Below, in pieces: positions 34,682-44,423 of a stretch of DNA of 64,000 bases. The DNA comes from Paenibacillus sp. PastM-3 (GTDB lineage: Bacteria; Bacillota; Bacilli; Paenibacillales; Paenibacillaceae): the NCBI RefSeq assembly GCF_029893965.1, contig NZ_JARXXP010000018.1, positions 1 to 64,000 of the forward strand, read 5' to 3'. The stretch's first letter is position 1. The number at the start of each line of letters is the position of its first letter. The translations under genes and the position numbers were made by a program. The notes under the pieces were generated by a model. The model did no database searches, was not told the origin of the DNA, and saw only the letters and a list, made by a program, of their open reading frames with translations.

Positions 34682-36046
34682 TTGAAATTGAGAAAGGCTG
34701 CAGGCTTCGCTATCGCTCTGACGGTGGTCACCGGATTACTCGCAGGGTGCTCCAAAGGGAATTCAGCAAACAATGCTGTCCAGGAAGACAAGGGGAATGG
34801 GGCAACACAAACAGAGCAGGCCTCCAAGGAAGTAAAGCTTACGTTCTTCAACACCTCCGCAGAAGTGAACACCGTGTTCGAAGAGTTGTTCAAGAAGTAT
34901 CACGAGCTTCATTCCAACGTAACGATTGAACTGATTCCTACTCCGATCGGGGGGGCGCAGCTGGAGAAGTTTCAATCCCTGCTGGCCTCCGGCAATCCGG
35001 CTACGATGGTCAATCTGGATGCTGGAACAATTCTTCAGTATAAAGATGATTTTCTGAATCTGGAGCCCGAGAAAGCTAAATATGAATCGCTCACCAACCC
35101 GGGTGCTGTAGAAGGCGCGCTGCTGGACGGCCAATTCCTGGGGATTCCCTGGACCGCCCAGGGGTACGGCCTCCTGTACAACAAGCGTGCCGTAGAAGAG
35201 GGCATCGGCGGGACCTTTGATCCTGCATCAGTGAAGACCCGCGACGATCTGGAAGCGGTCTTCAAGAAGATTGAAGCGGCCGGCAAGGCGCCGGTCATGA
35301 TTCACGGGGCAGACTGGTCGCTCGGCGCCCACTATCTGGGGTTGACCTATTCCCTGCAGTCGCAGAAGGTGGAGGACAACCGGAAGTTCGTGGACGAGCT
35401 GAAGAACGGGAAGGTCAATCTGACGGAGAATCCGCTGTTTACCGGCCTGATGGATACCTTCGACCTGCTGAAGCAATATAATGCCCGCAAGAGCGATCCG
35501 CTGGTCTCCGATTATAACCGGGACAGCGCTGATTTCGCCAAGGGCAATGCCGCTTTCTACTTCATGGGCGACTGGAGCTGGGCGGTGATCGGGTCGCTTG
35601 AAGGCCGCGATGCGGAGTTCGGTATCCTGCCGTTGCCAATCAGCAACAACCCGGAGGACTTCGGCAACACACAAATCGCTTACAGCGAGCCGAAGCTGTT
35701 CGCCATTGACAACTCGAAGTCTACACCTGAACAGCAGGAGGCCGCAAAGGCCTTCATCGAATGGATGGTTACCAGTGAAGAGGGGCAGAAGGCCATTATT
35801 ACCGACATGGGATTGTCCATGCCCTATAAGGATCTGAAGGCGCAGAGCACGAACATCATGTCCAACGCCGTCAGTGAATACGTGAAGCAAGGAAAGATCA
35901 TCAACATCGGTGTCATCAATTACCTGCCGCAGGACTACTGGGCCAAGACCGGCGCTTCGATGCAGAAGTATCTCGTAGGAAACATCGACCGTCAGGGCCT
36001 CGCCCTGGAAGTTCAGGATTACTGGAAATCCTACGCAGGGAAATAG
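34682..36046 (+). CDS. Sugar ABC transporter substrate-binding lipoprotein
   Basis: A 454-residue lipoprotein of the MalE/CUT1 family. Signal peptide ends in LLAGC; the mature part has VKLTFFNTSAEVN, MVNLDAGTILQY and the late FIEWMVTSEEGQKA helix. It captures a sugar outside the cell for the two permeases downstream. The TTG at 34682 (with AAGGGGG upstream) gives a proper signal peptide; a start 13 codons earlier does not. No ATPase gene is in the operon; a shared MsmX-type ATPase is expected. Confidence 0.9.
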   Translation: MKLRKAAGFAIALTVVTGLLAGCSKGNSANNAVQEDKGNGATQTEQASKEVKLTFFNTSAEVNTVFEELFKKYHELHSNVTIELIPTPIGGAQLEKFQSLLASGNPATMVNLDAGTILQYKDDFLNLEPEKAKYESLTNPGAVEGALLDGQFLGIPWTAQGYGLLYNKRAVEEGIGGTFDPASVKTRDDLEAVFKKIEAAGKAPVMIHGADWSLGAHYLGLTYSLQSQKVEDNRKFVDELKNGKVNLTENPLFTGLMDTFDLLKQYNARKSDPLVSDYNRDSADFAKGNAAFYFMGDWSWAVIGSLEGRDAEFGILPLPISNNPEDFGNTQIAYSEPKLFAIDNSKSTPEQQEAAKAFIEWMVTSEEGQKAIITDMGLSMPYKDLKAQSTNIMSNAVSEYVKQGKIINIGVINYLPQDYWAKTGASMQKYLVGNIDRQGLALEVQDYWKSYAGK

Positions 36047-36134
36047 AGACTTAAGCTTAATAATCTTTTGATGAAACGGGATGGACTGGGGGAATTCCCC
36101 GGCCCATCCTGTAAGCAGGAAAGGGGGCAGCACC

Positions 36135-37016
36135 ATGAATAAAAAGTTATCACTGAGGAACGCAGGGACCTTTCTGGTCTTCGGCGGTCCCTCCATCTTG
36201 GCTTTTACCGCCGTTGTGATCATACCGTTTATTGTCGGCTTATATTTGACCTTTACGAACTGGGATGTGCGGACAGGGGACAGCAGCCTGATCGGGTTCA
36301 CGAACTATGTCGAGGTATTCCGGGATAAGGTCTTCCTGAATCAATTGTGGTTCACCCTTAAGTATGTCTTCTTCACCGTGGTGATTGCCAATCTCTTCGC
36401 CTTCTTCATTGCGCTGGCCCTGTCGCGAGGCGGGAGGGGGGAGCAATGGTTGCGCACCGGCTTCTTCACCCCCAATCTGGTCGGCGGGATCGTACTCGGC
36501 TACCTGTGGCAGACCTTGTTCTCACAGGTGCTGCCTTACCTGGGCAATAAATACGGCTGGGCGCTGTTTCAGACCTCCTGGCTGACGGATACGGGAACCG
36601 CCTTCTGGGCGCTGATTATTGCGACCGCCTGGCAGCTCGTCGGGTATCTGATGATCATCTACATCGCCGGATTCACCAGCGTTCCGGGAGATGTGCTGGA
36701 GGCAGCCAGCATCGACGGAGCGGGCCGGGCTTCGGTAATCCGCAAAATTATTCTGCCGCTTACTGTTCCGGCGATTGTCATCTGCATTTTCATATCACTG
36801 TCCCGCTCCTTCCTGACGTATGACATCAACCTGGCCTTAACGAAGGGCGGACCGTTCAATTCAACCGAGCTGGCCACCTACCATATCGTGCAGAAGGCCT
36901 TCCTGTCCAACCAATACGGGGTCGGTCAGGCCGAAGCGGTGGTCTTGTTCGCCGTCGTGGCTGTGATTGCGCTGACGCAATCCTATCTGCTCAAGAAGCT
37001 GGAGGTGGAATCATAA
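36135..37016 (+). CDS. Sugar ABC permease, MalF-like
   Basis: A 293-residue inner-membrane permease with six helices and the EAA loop EAASIDGAGRASVIRKIILP near 195-215, where the ATPase docks. AAAGGGGG precedes the ATG at 36135; a longer frame upstream lies in the leader. It overlaps the next permease by one base. CUT1 family, partner of the 34682 lipoprotein. Confidence 0.9.
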   Translation: MNKKLSLRNAGTFLVFGGPSILAFTAVVIIPFIVGLYLTFTNWDVRTGDSSLIGFTNYVEVFRDKVFLNQLWFTLKYVFFTVVIANLFAFFIALALSRGGRGEQWLRTGFFTPNLVGGIVLGYLWQTLFSQVLPYLGNKYGWALFQTSWLTDTGTAFWALIIATAWQLVGYLMIIYIAGFTSVPGDVLEAASIDGAGRASVIRKIILPLTVPAIVICIFISLSRSFLTYDINLALTKGGPFNSTELATYHIVQKAFLSNQYGVGQAEAVVLFAVVAVIALTQSYLLKKLEVES

Positions 37017-37840
37017 TGATGAACCAGCGCATTTTCGCCGGATTCAAGACAGGATTATTGTACCTGCTGCTGCTGGCTTTTTTGACGCCATTCCTGCTGA
37101 TTATTATGAACTCCTTCAAGACTACCCAGCAATTCTTCGAGAGCCCTTTGTCCTTGCCCACATCGATTAGCTTCGACAATTATGCGAGCGCCTTTAAGAA
37201 TATGGATTTCCTGCAAGGGTTCATGAATTCCCTGATCATCACGGCAGTATCTGTTGCGATTATTATTATTTTCTCGGCGATGACCGGATACCTGTTCGTC
37301 CGCTTCAAATGGAAGGTAAATGGCGTGATCTTCTTCCTGATGCTGGCCTCGATGGCGCTTCCGTTCCAGGTACTCATGATTCCAATGGTGATGCTCTACG
37401 GGAATATGGGGCTGCTGAATACCAAGCTGACGCTGCTGTTCATGTATCTCGGCTTCGGGGTGCCGTTTGGCGTCTTCACCTTCCACGGCTTCATCAAAGG
37501 AATTCCTTATGAGCTGGAAGAATCAGCTTTTATTGAGGGAAGCACTACGCTGCGGACGTTCTTCAGCATTGTCTTGCCCTTACTGAAGCCGGTATTCGTG
37601 ACGCTGCTGGTGCTGGATGTACTCTGGATCTGGAATGACTATCTCCTGCCCAGCCTCGTGCTGCTGTCGCCGGACCAGAAGACACTGCCGCTGTCCACGT
37701 ACACATTCTTCTCCTCCTATTCGGTGGACTATGCCCCGCTGATGGCCGGACTGATCATGACCATTATTCCGGTGCTGATCATCTACCTCTTCCTGCAAAA
37801 GCAGATCATCAAGGGAATCACGGAGGGTGCGCTGAAATAA
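37016..37840 (+). CDS. Sugar ABC permease, MalG-like
   Basis: A 274-residue permease with six helices and an EAA loop (EESAFIEGSTTLRTFFSIVLP, about 168-188). Its start overlaps the stop of the previous permease (TAATGATG). The final QKQIIKGITEGALK is the usual MalG-type C-terminus. Completes the importer. Confidence 0.9.
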   Translation: MMNQRIFAGFKTGLLYLLLLAFLTPFLLIIMNSFKTTQQFFESPLSLPTSISFDNYASAFKNMDFLQGFMNSLIITAVSVAIIIIFSAMTGYLFVRFKWKVNGVIFFLMLASMALPFQVLMIPMVMLYGNMGLLNTKLTLLFMYLGFGVPFGVFTFHGFIKGIPYELEESAFIEGSTTLRTFFSIVLPLLKPVFVTLLVLDVLWIWNDYLLPSLVLLSPDQKTLPLSTYTFFSSYSVDYAPLMAGLIMTIIPVLIIYLFLQKQIIKGITEGALK

Positions 37841-37914
37841 GAGGAAGTCGCCAATACAGCTGAAATTCATACAGAATTCCTCTATAATTGGAACTAAAAA
37901 ACAAGGTGGTTCCT

Positions 37915-38904
37915 ATGGCGAATCTGAAGGATGTCGCGAAGCAGGCGGGGCTGTCGGTCAATACCGTCTCCCGGGTGCTTAATAATAGAGGTTATATCAG
38001 TGAGAAGACGAAAGAGAAGGTCTACCGGGTCATGAAGGAAATGAATTATCAGCCGAATGAGATGGCCCGGGCCTTATTCCGCAAGAAGTCCAATATGATC
38101 GGATTGATCATCCCGACGATTTCCCATCCATTTTTTGCAGAGTTAACCAGCTATCTTGAATACTATGCAGATCAGAAGGGCTACAAGCTCTTGCTATGCA
38201 ATTCCAATCGCGATGTTCAGAAGGAAGTGGAATACATCGGGATGCTCGCCAAAAATCAGGCCGATGCCATCATCATGGGCAGTGCTGTGCTGGATGTTAA
38301 GCATTATCTGCATCTGAATCTGCCGATTGTCTCTTTCGACCGGGTCATCTCGGAGGATATTCCGGTGGTCACCTCAGATAACCTGGAGGGCGGGCGGCTT
38401 GCTGCCCGGTTGTTAATCGCCAAGGGCTGTCTGCATCCTGTCTATATCTACCGGGGGATTGACGGCCCCCAGCATCACTTCATGCTGGCTAGCCTGAGAA
38501 GGCAGGGCTATGAAGAGGAACTGAAGCGGGCGGAACTGGAGCCGCTGAACCTGCAGCTTGAAGTGACAGACGGCAGCTACACCGGGGGCGACACGGCGAT
38601 TGCCGCATACCTTCAGGAGCATCCTGAAATTGACGGGGTGTTCGCCAGCAGTGACGTGATTGCTGCCGAGGTCATTCATGCCTGTAACCTGCTGGATAAG
38701 CCCATTCCTTCAGCGATGCGTATCGTGGGCTATGACGATATACAGCTCGCTTCACTGATCTCACCACGTCTGAGCACTGTCGGGCAGCCGGTTCAGGCAA
38801 TGAGCGAAGCGCTTATTGAACTTGCGGTTCAGCAAATTGAAGGCCAGGTTGTGCCGAAAATGAATACTTTTCCGGTAACGGTGATTGAACGCGGCACAAC
38901 CTGA
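37915..38904 (+). CDS. LacI-family regulator (paralog 1)
   Basis: A 329-residue repressor. HTH at 1-50 (NLKDVAKQAGLSVNTVSRVL, NNRGYIS), then a periplasmic-binding-like effector domain (IGLIIPTISHPFFAELT...). AAGGTGG precedes the ATG at 37915. Its DNA recognition helix is nearly the same as that of the next gene, so both may read the TTAACCGGTTAA operators seen here. Follows the importer genes after 74 bases. Confidence 0.9.
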   Translation: MANLKDVAKQAGLSVNTVSRVLNNRGYISEKTKEKVYRVMKEMNYQPNEMARALFRKKSNMIGLIIPTISHPFFAELTSYLEYYADQKGYKLLLCNSNRDVQKEVEYIGMLAKNQADAIIMGSAVLDVKHYLHLNLPIVSFDRVISEDIPVVTSDNLEGGRLAARLLIAKGCLHPVYIYRGIDGPQHHFMLASLRRQGYEEELKRAELEPLNLQLEVTDGSYTGGDTAIAAYLQEHPEIDGVFASSDVIAAEVIHACNLLDKPIPSAMRIVGYDDIQLASLISPRLSTVGQPVQAMSEALIELAVQQIEGQVVPKMNTFPVTVIERGTT

Positions 38905-38947
38905 CCCGGCAGCTGGCAGCTTCCCTGCCAGAGTTCGGGCTGTTATA

Positions 38948-38959
38948 TTAACCGGTTAA
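38948..38959. promoter_or_regulatory. Operator TTAACCGGTTAA
   Basis: A perfect 12-bp palindrome between the two LacI genes, 64 bases before the second. It is the same core as the operator in the importer promoter at 34608. Confidence 0.75.
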
Positions 38960-39023
38960 CACAGAGCCCCGTCCCTTCTCATGAAGCTGAGGCGGCAGGC
39001 TGACCCGGGCCAGGAGGATAAGG

Positions 39024-39998
39024 ATGACTGTAACGATCAAAGATGTCGCAGAGAAGGCAGGCGTGTCAGTCACTACTGTCTCCCGTGTGCTTAATAACCG
39101 GGGGTACCTGAGTGAGCACCTGAAGCAAAAGGTAAACAACGCCATGGAGGAGCTGAATTACCATCCGAGTGAGGTAGCCCGCTCCCTGCTGCGCAAGAAG
39201 TCCAACATTATCGGCCTCATTCTTCCCGATATCTCTCATCCGTTCTTCGGAGAGGTTACCAAGCATATTGAGGCTTACGCCTACGAGCAAGGCTATAAGC
39301 TCATGCTGTGCAATTCCCTTCACCATAAGAAAAAAGAGAAGGAATACATTGATCTGTTGCGGGCCAGCCGAGTCGACGGCATCATTATGGGCAGCCATAC
39401 GATGAGCGTGAACGATTATAAGTCGATCAACCTGCCGCTGGTTTCTTTGGACCGGCAGATCTCTAAGACGATCCCGTTCATTGCTTCCGATAACTATCAG
39501 GGTGGCGTGCTGGCTACCCGATTGCTGCTGCGCAAAAAATGCCGGAGCATTGCCTACCTCAGCGGGAATCTGCGCCTCAATCTGCTGGCCAAGCAAAGGT
39601 ATGACGCCTTCTTGGAGCAGGTCAGCGGACAAGATGTGGAATATACCGTGCGGCAGACCGACCTGAACGGCTTCAAATATAAGGAGTATGAACAGCTCGT
39701 CAACAGCCTGTTTCAGGAGCGTCCGGATCTGGACGGGGTATTTGCGAGCAGCGATATGCTGGCGATGCAGGTGCTTAAGCAGTGCAGACGGCTGGGCAGA
39801 GCAGTACCTGACCAGGTTAAGATTGTAGGATACGACGGCATTGCCACCTTGGATGCCGAGGATCTGACGACCATCGTACAGCCGATCAAGCAGATGGGTG
39901 AACTGGCCGTGCAATATCTGCTTCAGCAGATTGCCGGGGAGCCGGTCCCGCTGGAGACGATTCTCCCTGTCCGGTTGTCCGAAAAGGGAACTACTTGA
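39024..39998 (+). CDS. LacI-family regulator (paralog 2)
   Basis: A 324-residue LacI repressor closely similar to the gene before it: TIKDVAEKAGVSVTTVSRVL, NNRGYLS, then RKKSNIIGLILPDISHPFF. The tandem copies differ mainly in the effector pocket, suggesting one operator class and two ligands. CCAGGAGG precedes the ATG. Probably autoregulated through the palindrome at 38948. Confidence 0.9.
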   Translation: MTVTIKDVAEKAGVSVTTVSRVLNNRGYLSEHLKQKVNNAMEELNYHPSEVARSLLRKKSNIIGLILPDISHPFFGEVTKHIEAYAYEQGYKLMLCNSLHHKKKEKEYIDLLRASRVDGIIMGSHTMSVNDYKSINLPLVSLDRQISKTIPFIASDNYQGGVLATRLLLRKKCRSIAYLSGNLRLNLLAKQRYDAFLEQVSGQDVEYTVRQTDLNGFKYKEYEQLVNSLFQERPDLDGVFASSDMLAMQVLKQCRRLGRAVPDQVKIVGYDGIATLDAEDLTTIVQPIKQMGELAVQYLLQQIAGEPVPLETILPVRLSEKGTT

Positions 39999-40050
39999 AC
40001 TGGTTGTACACAGCGAATCATTCACACATAACGATATGGAGGAAACATAG

Positions 40051-40986
40051 ATGGATTTCATTCACCGCGTCGCCCCTGAATTACAAGAGGGAATAGCCGG
40101 ATTGCCACCGCTGCAATTGCCGGAAGGTCTGGCCGCAGCCAGAAGCAGTGTTCCCATGCCTGCCGAATCATTGGACGGCGTCCGCATTACAGAACGGGTA
40201 CTATCCGTGCCCGGCGCTCATCCTGTATCGGTTAGAATCTACGAGCCGGCCAACAGAAATGAACATGCGCTGCCTGCCCTGCTCTGGACGCATGGCGGCG
40301 GTTATATTCTGGGGAATCCAGGCGGGGATGATGCGTTATGCGGCCGCTTCGTCCAAGCGGCCAATTGTGTCATTGTGTCGCCCGACTACCGGTTGGCCCC
40401 GGAGCATCCGTTTCCGGCGGCGGTCGAGGACAGCTACACGGCACTGGTATGGCTGGCCGAAGACGGGAATGAGCTTAAGATTGACCGTTCACGGATTGCT
40501 GTCGGGGGTGCAAGCGCAGGCGGCGGTCTGGCGGCTGCTCTGGCACTGATGGCCCGGGATAAGGGCGGTCCCGCCCTCTGCTTCCAGCTTCCACTGTACC
40601 CGATGCTTGACGACCGCAATCTGACACCCTCCAGCCATGAAATAACCCATCCTGCGCTGTGGAACCGGATGAACAATCTTGTGGCATGGGAGATGGTTCT
40701 GGGCTCATCTGCCGGAGGGGCAGAAGTATCGCCTTATGCCGCACCTGCCCGGGCGGAGGATCTGACGGGCCTGCCGCCCGCCTATATCTGTATCGGGCAG
40801 CTCGACCTGTTCCGCGATGAGACAATGGAATATGTAACCCGGCTGGCGCAGGCTGGTGTAGCGGTGGAATTCCATCTGTATCCGGGCGGGTACCACGGCT
40901 TCGAGCATGTTGTGCCGGCGGCTGAGGTTAGCCGCAGAGCCATGCAGGAGTACATCCATGCTCTAGCGAAGGCGCTGAACCCCTAA
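40051..40986 (+). CDS. HSL-type alpha/beta hydrolase (esterase)
   Basis: A 311-residue esterase of the hormone-sensitive-lipase family: oxyanion motif H81-GGGY, nucleophile S155 in GGASAGGG, the acid in LDLFRDE and the His in YHGFEH near the end. It hydrolyses short acyl esters. No signal peptide, so it acts in the cytoplasm. GGAGG precedes the ATG. Its place inside a sugar operon suggests a deacylation step on an imported sugar ester. Confidence 0.88.
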   Translation: MDFIHRVAPELQEGIAGLPPLQLPEGLAAARSSVPMPAESLDGVRITERVLSVPGAHPVSVRIYEPANRNEHALPALLWTHGGGYILGNPGGDDALCGRFVQAANCVIVSPDYRLAPEHPFPAAVEDSYTALVWLAEDGNELKIDRSRIAVGGASAGGGLAAALALMARDKGGPALCFQLPLYPMLDDRNLTPSSHEITHPALWNRMNNLVAWEMVLGSSAGGAEVSPYAAPARAEDLTGLPPAYICIGQLDLFRDETMEYVTRLAQAGVAVEFHLYPGGYHGFEHVVPAAEVSRRAMQEYIHALAKALNP

Positions 40987-41114
40987 GTCATACCGTTCTT
41001 CGGGAAAGAACCCTTTGAATTATAAAAAGTTCACGGTTTTTTGAAAGCTGCGCCTGTCCGGAAACCATAGAATAGATATGACCACAGGATACTGGAGTGT
41101 TAGGGGGATTATGG

Positions 41115-42071
41115 GTGTTTAATTTTGACGAGGCCATACAGTTTGAAAATAAGAAGAATGATGTGCTGACAGTAGGCGAGCTGCTCGTGGATATGATCTC
41201 CAATGAGTACGGCGACGCCACGGCATGTAGCGGATATACCCGGCATTTCGGCGGATCGCCGTCGAATATTGCCATCAATGTGGGTAAGCTGGGCATCCGG
41301 TCGCATGTTGCTTCTGCGGTGGGACGGGACAGCCTGGGCAGCTTCCTGATTAACACATTACAGAACGCCGGTATGGATATAAGCGGAATCCAGCAGGTGG
41401 AGGAGTCTACCAGCATGGTGGTGATTACGAAGAGTCAGGCGACACCGGTCCCGATCTTCTACCGCGCAGCGGATTGCCGGCTGGAGTATAATAGGGCGCT
41501 GGAGCAGGCCTTGGTTCAATCCAGAATCGTTCACTTTTCCTGCTGGCCGGTCTCCAGACAGCCGTCGCGGAATACGATGGAACGGGTGATAGCGGCCGCC
41601 AGAAAGCATAAGCTGCTGATTGGCTTCGACCCTAATTATCATCCGGCGATTTGGCAGCAGGGGGAGGACGGGGCAGCCTATGTCAAAGCGATGATCCCGC
41701 AGGTGGACATCATCAAGCCCTCGGAGGATGATGCCACGCGCCTGTTCGGCCCCGGAACCCCGGAAGAGCAGATGGCCAGGTTCCAAGCGCTGGGCGCGAA
41801 GCTGGTCATTCTGACGCTGGGCAAGGATGGCGCCCTGGTCTCCAATGGACAAGAGACTCTGGCGCTTCCAACCAAGGCTGACAGAATTGAAGATACGACG
41901 GGAGCAGGAGATGCCTTCTGGTCGGGATTCTACACCGCTGTAGTCAAAGGCTACACGCTTAGAGAGGCGCTGGAGTCGGGGCTTGCCGTCAGCGCCTATA
42001 AACTGAAATATACAGGTGCGGTAGTAGAGCTGCCTGCGCTGGAAGCGATCCAAAAAGAATATAACCTGTAG
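41115..42071 (+). CDS. PfkB-family sugar kinase, probable fructokinase
   Basis: A 318-residue ribokinase-fold kinase. Substrate signature GGSPSNIAINVGKLG near 52-66, and the C-terminal ATP/anion-hole motif DTTGAGDAFWSGF with catalytic Asp. The next gene is sucrose phosphorylase, which releases fructose, so fructose is the likely substrate. The GTG at 41115 has AGGGGG eight bases upstream; a GTG at 41097 is less likely. The gene ends 11 bases before the phosphorylase. Confidence 0.85.
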   Translation: MFNFDEAIQFENKKNDVLTVGELLVDMISNEYGDATACSGYTRHFGGSPSNIAINVGKLGIRSHVASAVGRDSLGSFLINTLQNAGMDISGIQQVEESTSMVVITKSQATPVPIFYRAADCRLEYNRALEQALVQSRIVHFSCWPVSRQPSRNTMERVIAAARKHKLLIGFDPNYHPAIWQQGEDGAAYVKAMIPQVDIIKPSEDDATRLFGPGTPEEQMARFQALGAKLVILTLGKDGALVSNGQETLALPTKADRIEDTTGAGDAFWSGFYTAVVKGYTLREALESGLAVSAYKLKYTGAVVELPALEAIQKEYNL

Positions 42072-42082
42072 GAGGCTCTGGG

Positions 42083-43549
42083 ATGACACTAAAGAATCAA
42101 GTACAGCTGATTACCTATCCCGATTCGCTGGGCGGCGGCCTGACGCAGCTTTATCAGGTGCTGCATGGACCCTTGGATGGCCTGTTCGCAGGGGGCATCC
42201 ACATTCTTCCGCCCTTTCCGTCCTCGGGGGACCGCGGCTTCGCTCCTTTGACTTACCTGGAGATTGAGCCTGCGTTCGGCACCTGGGAGGATATACGCCG
42301 CATCGGTGAAGAGTTCGATGTGCTGGTGGATCTGATGGTGAATCATATCTCCAGGCAGTCACCGTACTTCCAGGACTTCCTGGCGAAGGGCCGGGCCTCG
42401 GAATATGCCGGACTGTTCATTACGCTAGATAAAATATGGGAGGATGGAGTGCCCGTGCAGGCCGACATTGAGAAAATATTCCTGCGCCGGCTTCTGCCTT
42501 ATTCCTCCTACACCCTCGGAAGCGGTGAAGAGGAGAAGGTCTGGACGACCTTCGGCAAGACCGATCCTTCCGAGCAGATTGACCTTGACGTCAATTCTCC
42601 GCTGACCCGGGAGCTGCTGCGGCAGTTCTTCCTGAACTTCAAGCAGCAGAATGTGCGGATTGTCAGGCTCGATGCGGTCGGGTATGTCATTAAGAAGCTG
42701 GGCACGAGCTGTTTTTTTGTGGAGCCGGAAATCTATGAATTCCTGGGTTGGATTAAAGAGATGGCGGACTCGCTTGAGATCGAGCTGCTGCCGGAAGTCC
42801 ATTCCCACTACAGTATTCAACAGAAACTGTCAGATTATGGATGCTGGATCTACGACTTCATTCTGCCTTACCGGGTGCTCGAAGCCCTTACCGGCAGAAC
42901 CAATACAGCGCTGTATGACTATCTGCGGACCCGCCCGCACAAGCAGTTCACGATGCTGGATTGCCATGACGGCATTCCGGTGAAGCCGGATCTGGATGAT
43001 CTGATCGACACGAAGGAGGCCCGGGAGCTAGTGGGCCTCTGCGAAGAGCGGGGAGCGAACCTGAGCCTGATTCTGTCGGAGGAGCATAAGGCGCCGGACG
43101 GCTTCGATGTGCATCAGATCCGTTGCACGTACTATAGCGCGCTGAATGAGGATGACGATGCGTATCTGGCAGCCCGGGCGATCCAATTCTTCGCGCCGGG
43201 GATTCCGCAGGTCTATTATGTGGGCCTGCTGGCTGGCCGTAACGACCTGGAGCAGGTGGCCCTATCAGGCGAAGGGCGGGAGATCAACCGCCATAACTAT
43301 ACGCTGGAGGAGATTGAGGCCGAATCACAGCGGGAGGTTGTACAGCGGCTGATGAAGCTGATTCGTTTCCGCAATGAATACGGAGCCTTCGGAGGAACCT
43401 TCCGGGTGCTTGAGGCAGAGCCTGATGAAATCCGGCTGATGTGGGAGCAAGGGGCTGAATATTGCCGGCTGCATATTAACCTGCAGAGTTATCAGACTGT
43501 TATCGAATATATAGATGAGCAGGGACAAGAAACTGTATACTGTGTCTGA
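42083..43549 (+). CDS. Sucrose phosphorylase (GH13_18)
   Basis: A 488-residue enzyme that splits sucrose with phosphate to glucose 1-phosphate and fructose in the cytoplasm. The N-terminus KNQVQLITYPDSLGG is typical. Catalytic nucleophile D197 (RLDAVGY), acid/base E238 (PEVHSHY) and transition-state D296 (DCHDGI) are present, with WTTFGKTDPSEQIDLDV in between. Length matches the family. A sucrose 6-phosphate phosphorylase is the main alternative. GTAGGAGG precedes the ATG. Confidence 0.9.
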   Translation: MTLKNQVQLITYPDSLGGGLTQLYQVLHGPLDGLFAGGIHILPPFPSSGDRGFAPLTYLEIEPAFGTWEDIRRIGEEFDVLVDLMVNHISRQSPYFQDFLAKGRASEYAGLFITLDKIWEDGVPVQADIEKIFLRRLLPYSSYTLGSGEEEKVWTTFGKTDPSEQIDLDVNSPLTRELLRQFFLNFKQQNVRIVRLDAVGYVIKKLGTSCFFVEPEIYEFLGWIKEMADSLEIELLPEVHSHYSIQQKLSDYGCWIYDFILPYRVLEALTGRTNTALYDYLRTRPHKQFTMLDCHDGIPVKPDLDDLIDTKEARELVGLCEERGANLSLILSEEHKAPDGFDVHQIRCTYYSALNEDDDAYLAARAIQFFAPGIPQVYYVGLLAGRNDLEQVALSGEGREINRHNYTLEEIEAESQREVVQRLMKLIRFRNEYGAFGGTFRVLEAEPDEIRLMWEQGAEYCRLHINLQSYQTVIEYIDEQGQETVYCV

Positions 43550-43572
43550 TTCTAATTCGTTAGGGGGAAAAG

Positions 43573-44367
43573 ATGATGGCTACAATGCAAATCAGCCTGT
43601 TCTCGGCAAGTCTGAAGCGGGAAGTCACTATTAATGCAATACTGCCGGTGGATCTGCCGGAGGGCTGGGGATTGCCGGCCTGGTCGGGCCAGTCTTTGAG
43701 ATCGCTCTATCTGCTGCATGGCTTCTCCGGCAGCCATAATGACTGGCTAAACTTCTCAAGAATCCGGGAGCTGGCGGACAGACATCAGGTAGCGGTGTTC
43801 ATGCCTGCCGGGGAGAACCGCTTCTATGTGAACGATGAACTTCGGGAAGAATACTACGGCGAGTATATCGGCAGGGAGCTGGTAGACTTCACCCGCAAAC
43901 TGTTCCCGTTGTCGGCGGCCCGCGAGGATACCTGGATCGGCGGTTTATCGATGGGCGGCTACGGAGCGATCCGCAACGGCCTGAAATATGCAGAGCGCTT
44001 CGGGCGTATTATCGCCTTGTCCTCGGCCTTAATTCCGTATAAAGTTGCCAATATTGCCCCGGACTATAAAGACGAAATTGCCAGTTATTCCTACTATGCC
44101 AGCGTCTTCGGCGATCTGAGCCGGCTGCTCGGCAGCGACAAGGACCCCGAGCAACTGGTGCGTGATGTGAAGGCGCAGGGGCTTGACCTGCCGGAGCTGT
44201 ATATGGCATGCGGAACCGAGGACATGCTGCTGGATGTGAACCGCCGGTTCCATCAGTTCCTGGAAGGCGAGCAGGCTGCCCATTACTATGAAGAGGGCCC
44301 GGGCGACCATAACTGGGTGTACTGGGATAAGCACATCGGAGCTGCTTTAAGCTGGGCGGCTAATTAA
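43573..44367 (+). CDS. EstA/S-formylglutathione hydrolase-type esterase
   Basis: A 264-residue alpha/beta hydrolase of the tributyrin esterase group: YLLHGFSGSHNDW, nucleophile S126 in GLSMGGYGA, acid in CGTEDMLLD, and His in GPGDHNWVYWD. No signal peptide. GGGGGAAAAG precedes the ATG pair; the second ATG could also start. It is the second esterase of the operon, which supports a role in removing acyl groups from sugars. Confidence 0.87.
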   Translation: MMATMQISLFSASLKREVTINAILPVDLPEGWGLPAWSGQSLRSLYLLHGFSGSHNDWLNFSRIRELADRHQVAVFMPAGENRFYVNDELREEYYGEYIGRELVDFTRKLFPLSAAREDTWIGGLSMGGYGAIRNGLKYAERFGRIIALSSALIPYKVANIAPDYKDEIASYSYYASVFGDLSRLLGSDKDPEQLVRDVKAQGLDLPELYMACGTEDMLLDVNRRFHQFLEGEQAAHYYEEGPGDHNWVYWDKHIGAALSWAAN

Positions 44368-44423
44368 CTATATAAGAAGCACTTAAGAAATAAACGAAAA
44401 GCAAAAAGAAGCGGAGGGGAAAT

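Noticed and set aside
35228..36301. Long antisense frame (357 codons) across the binding-protein gene
   Set aside because: It has no ribosome site and follows from the codon pattern of the real gene. The sense frame has a lipobox and full family features.
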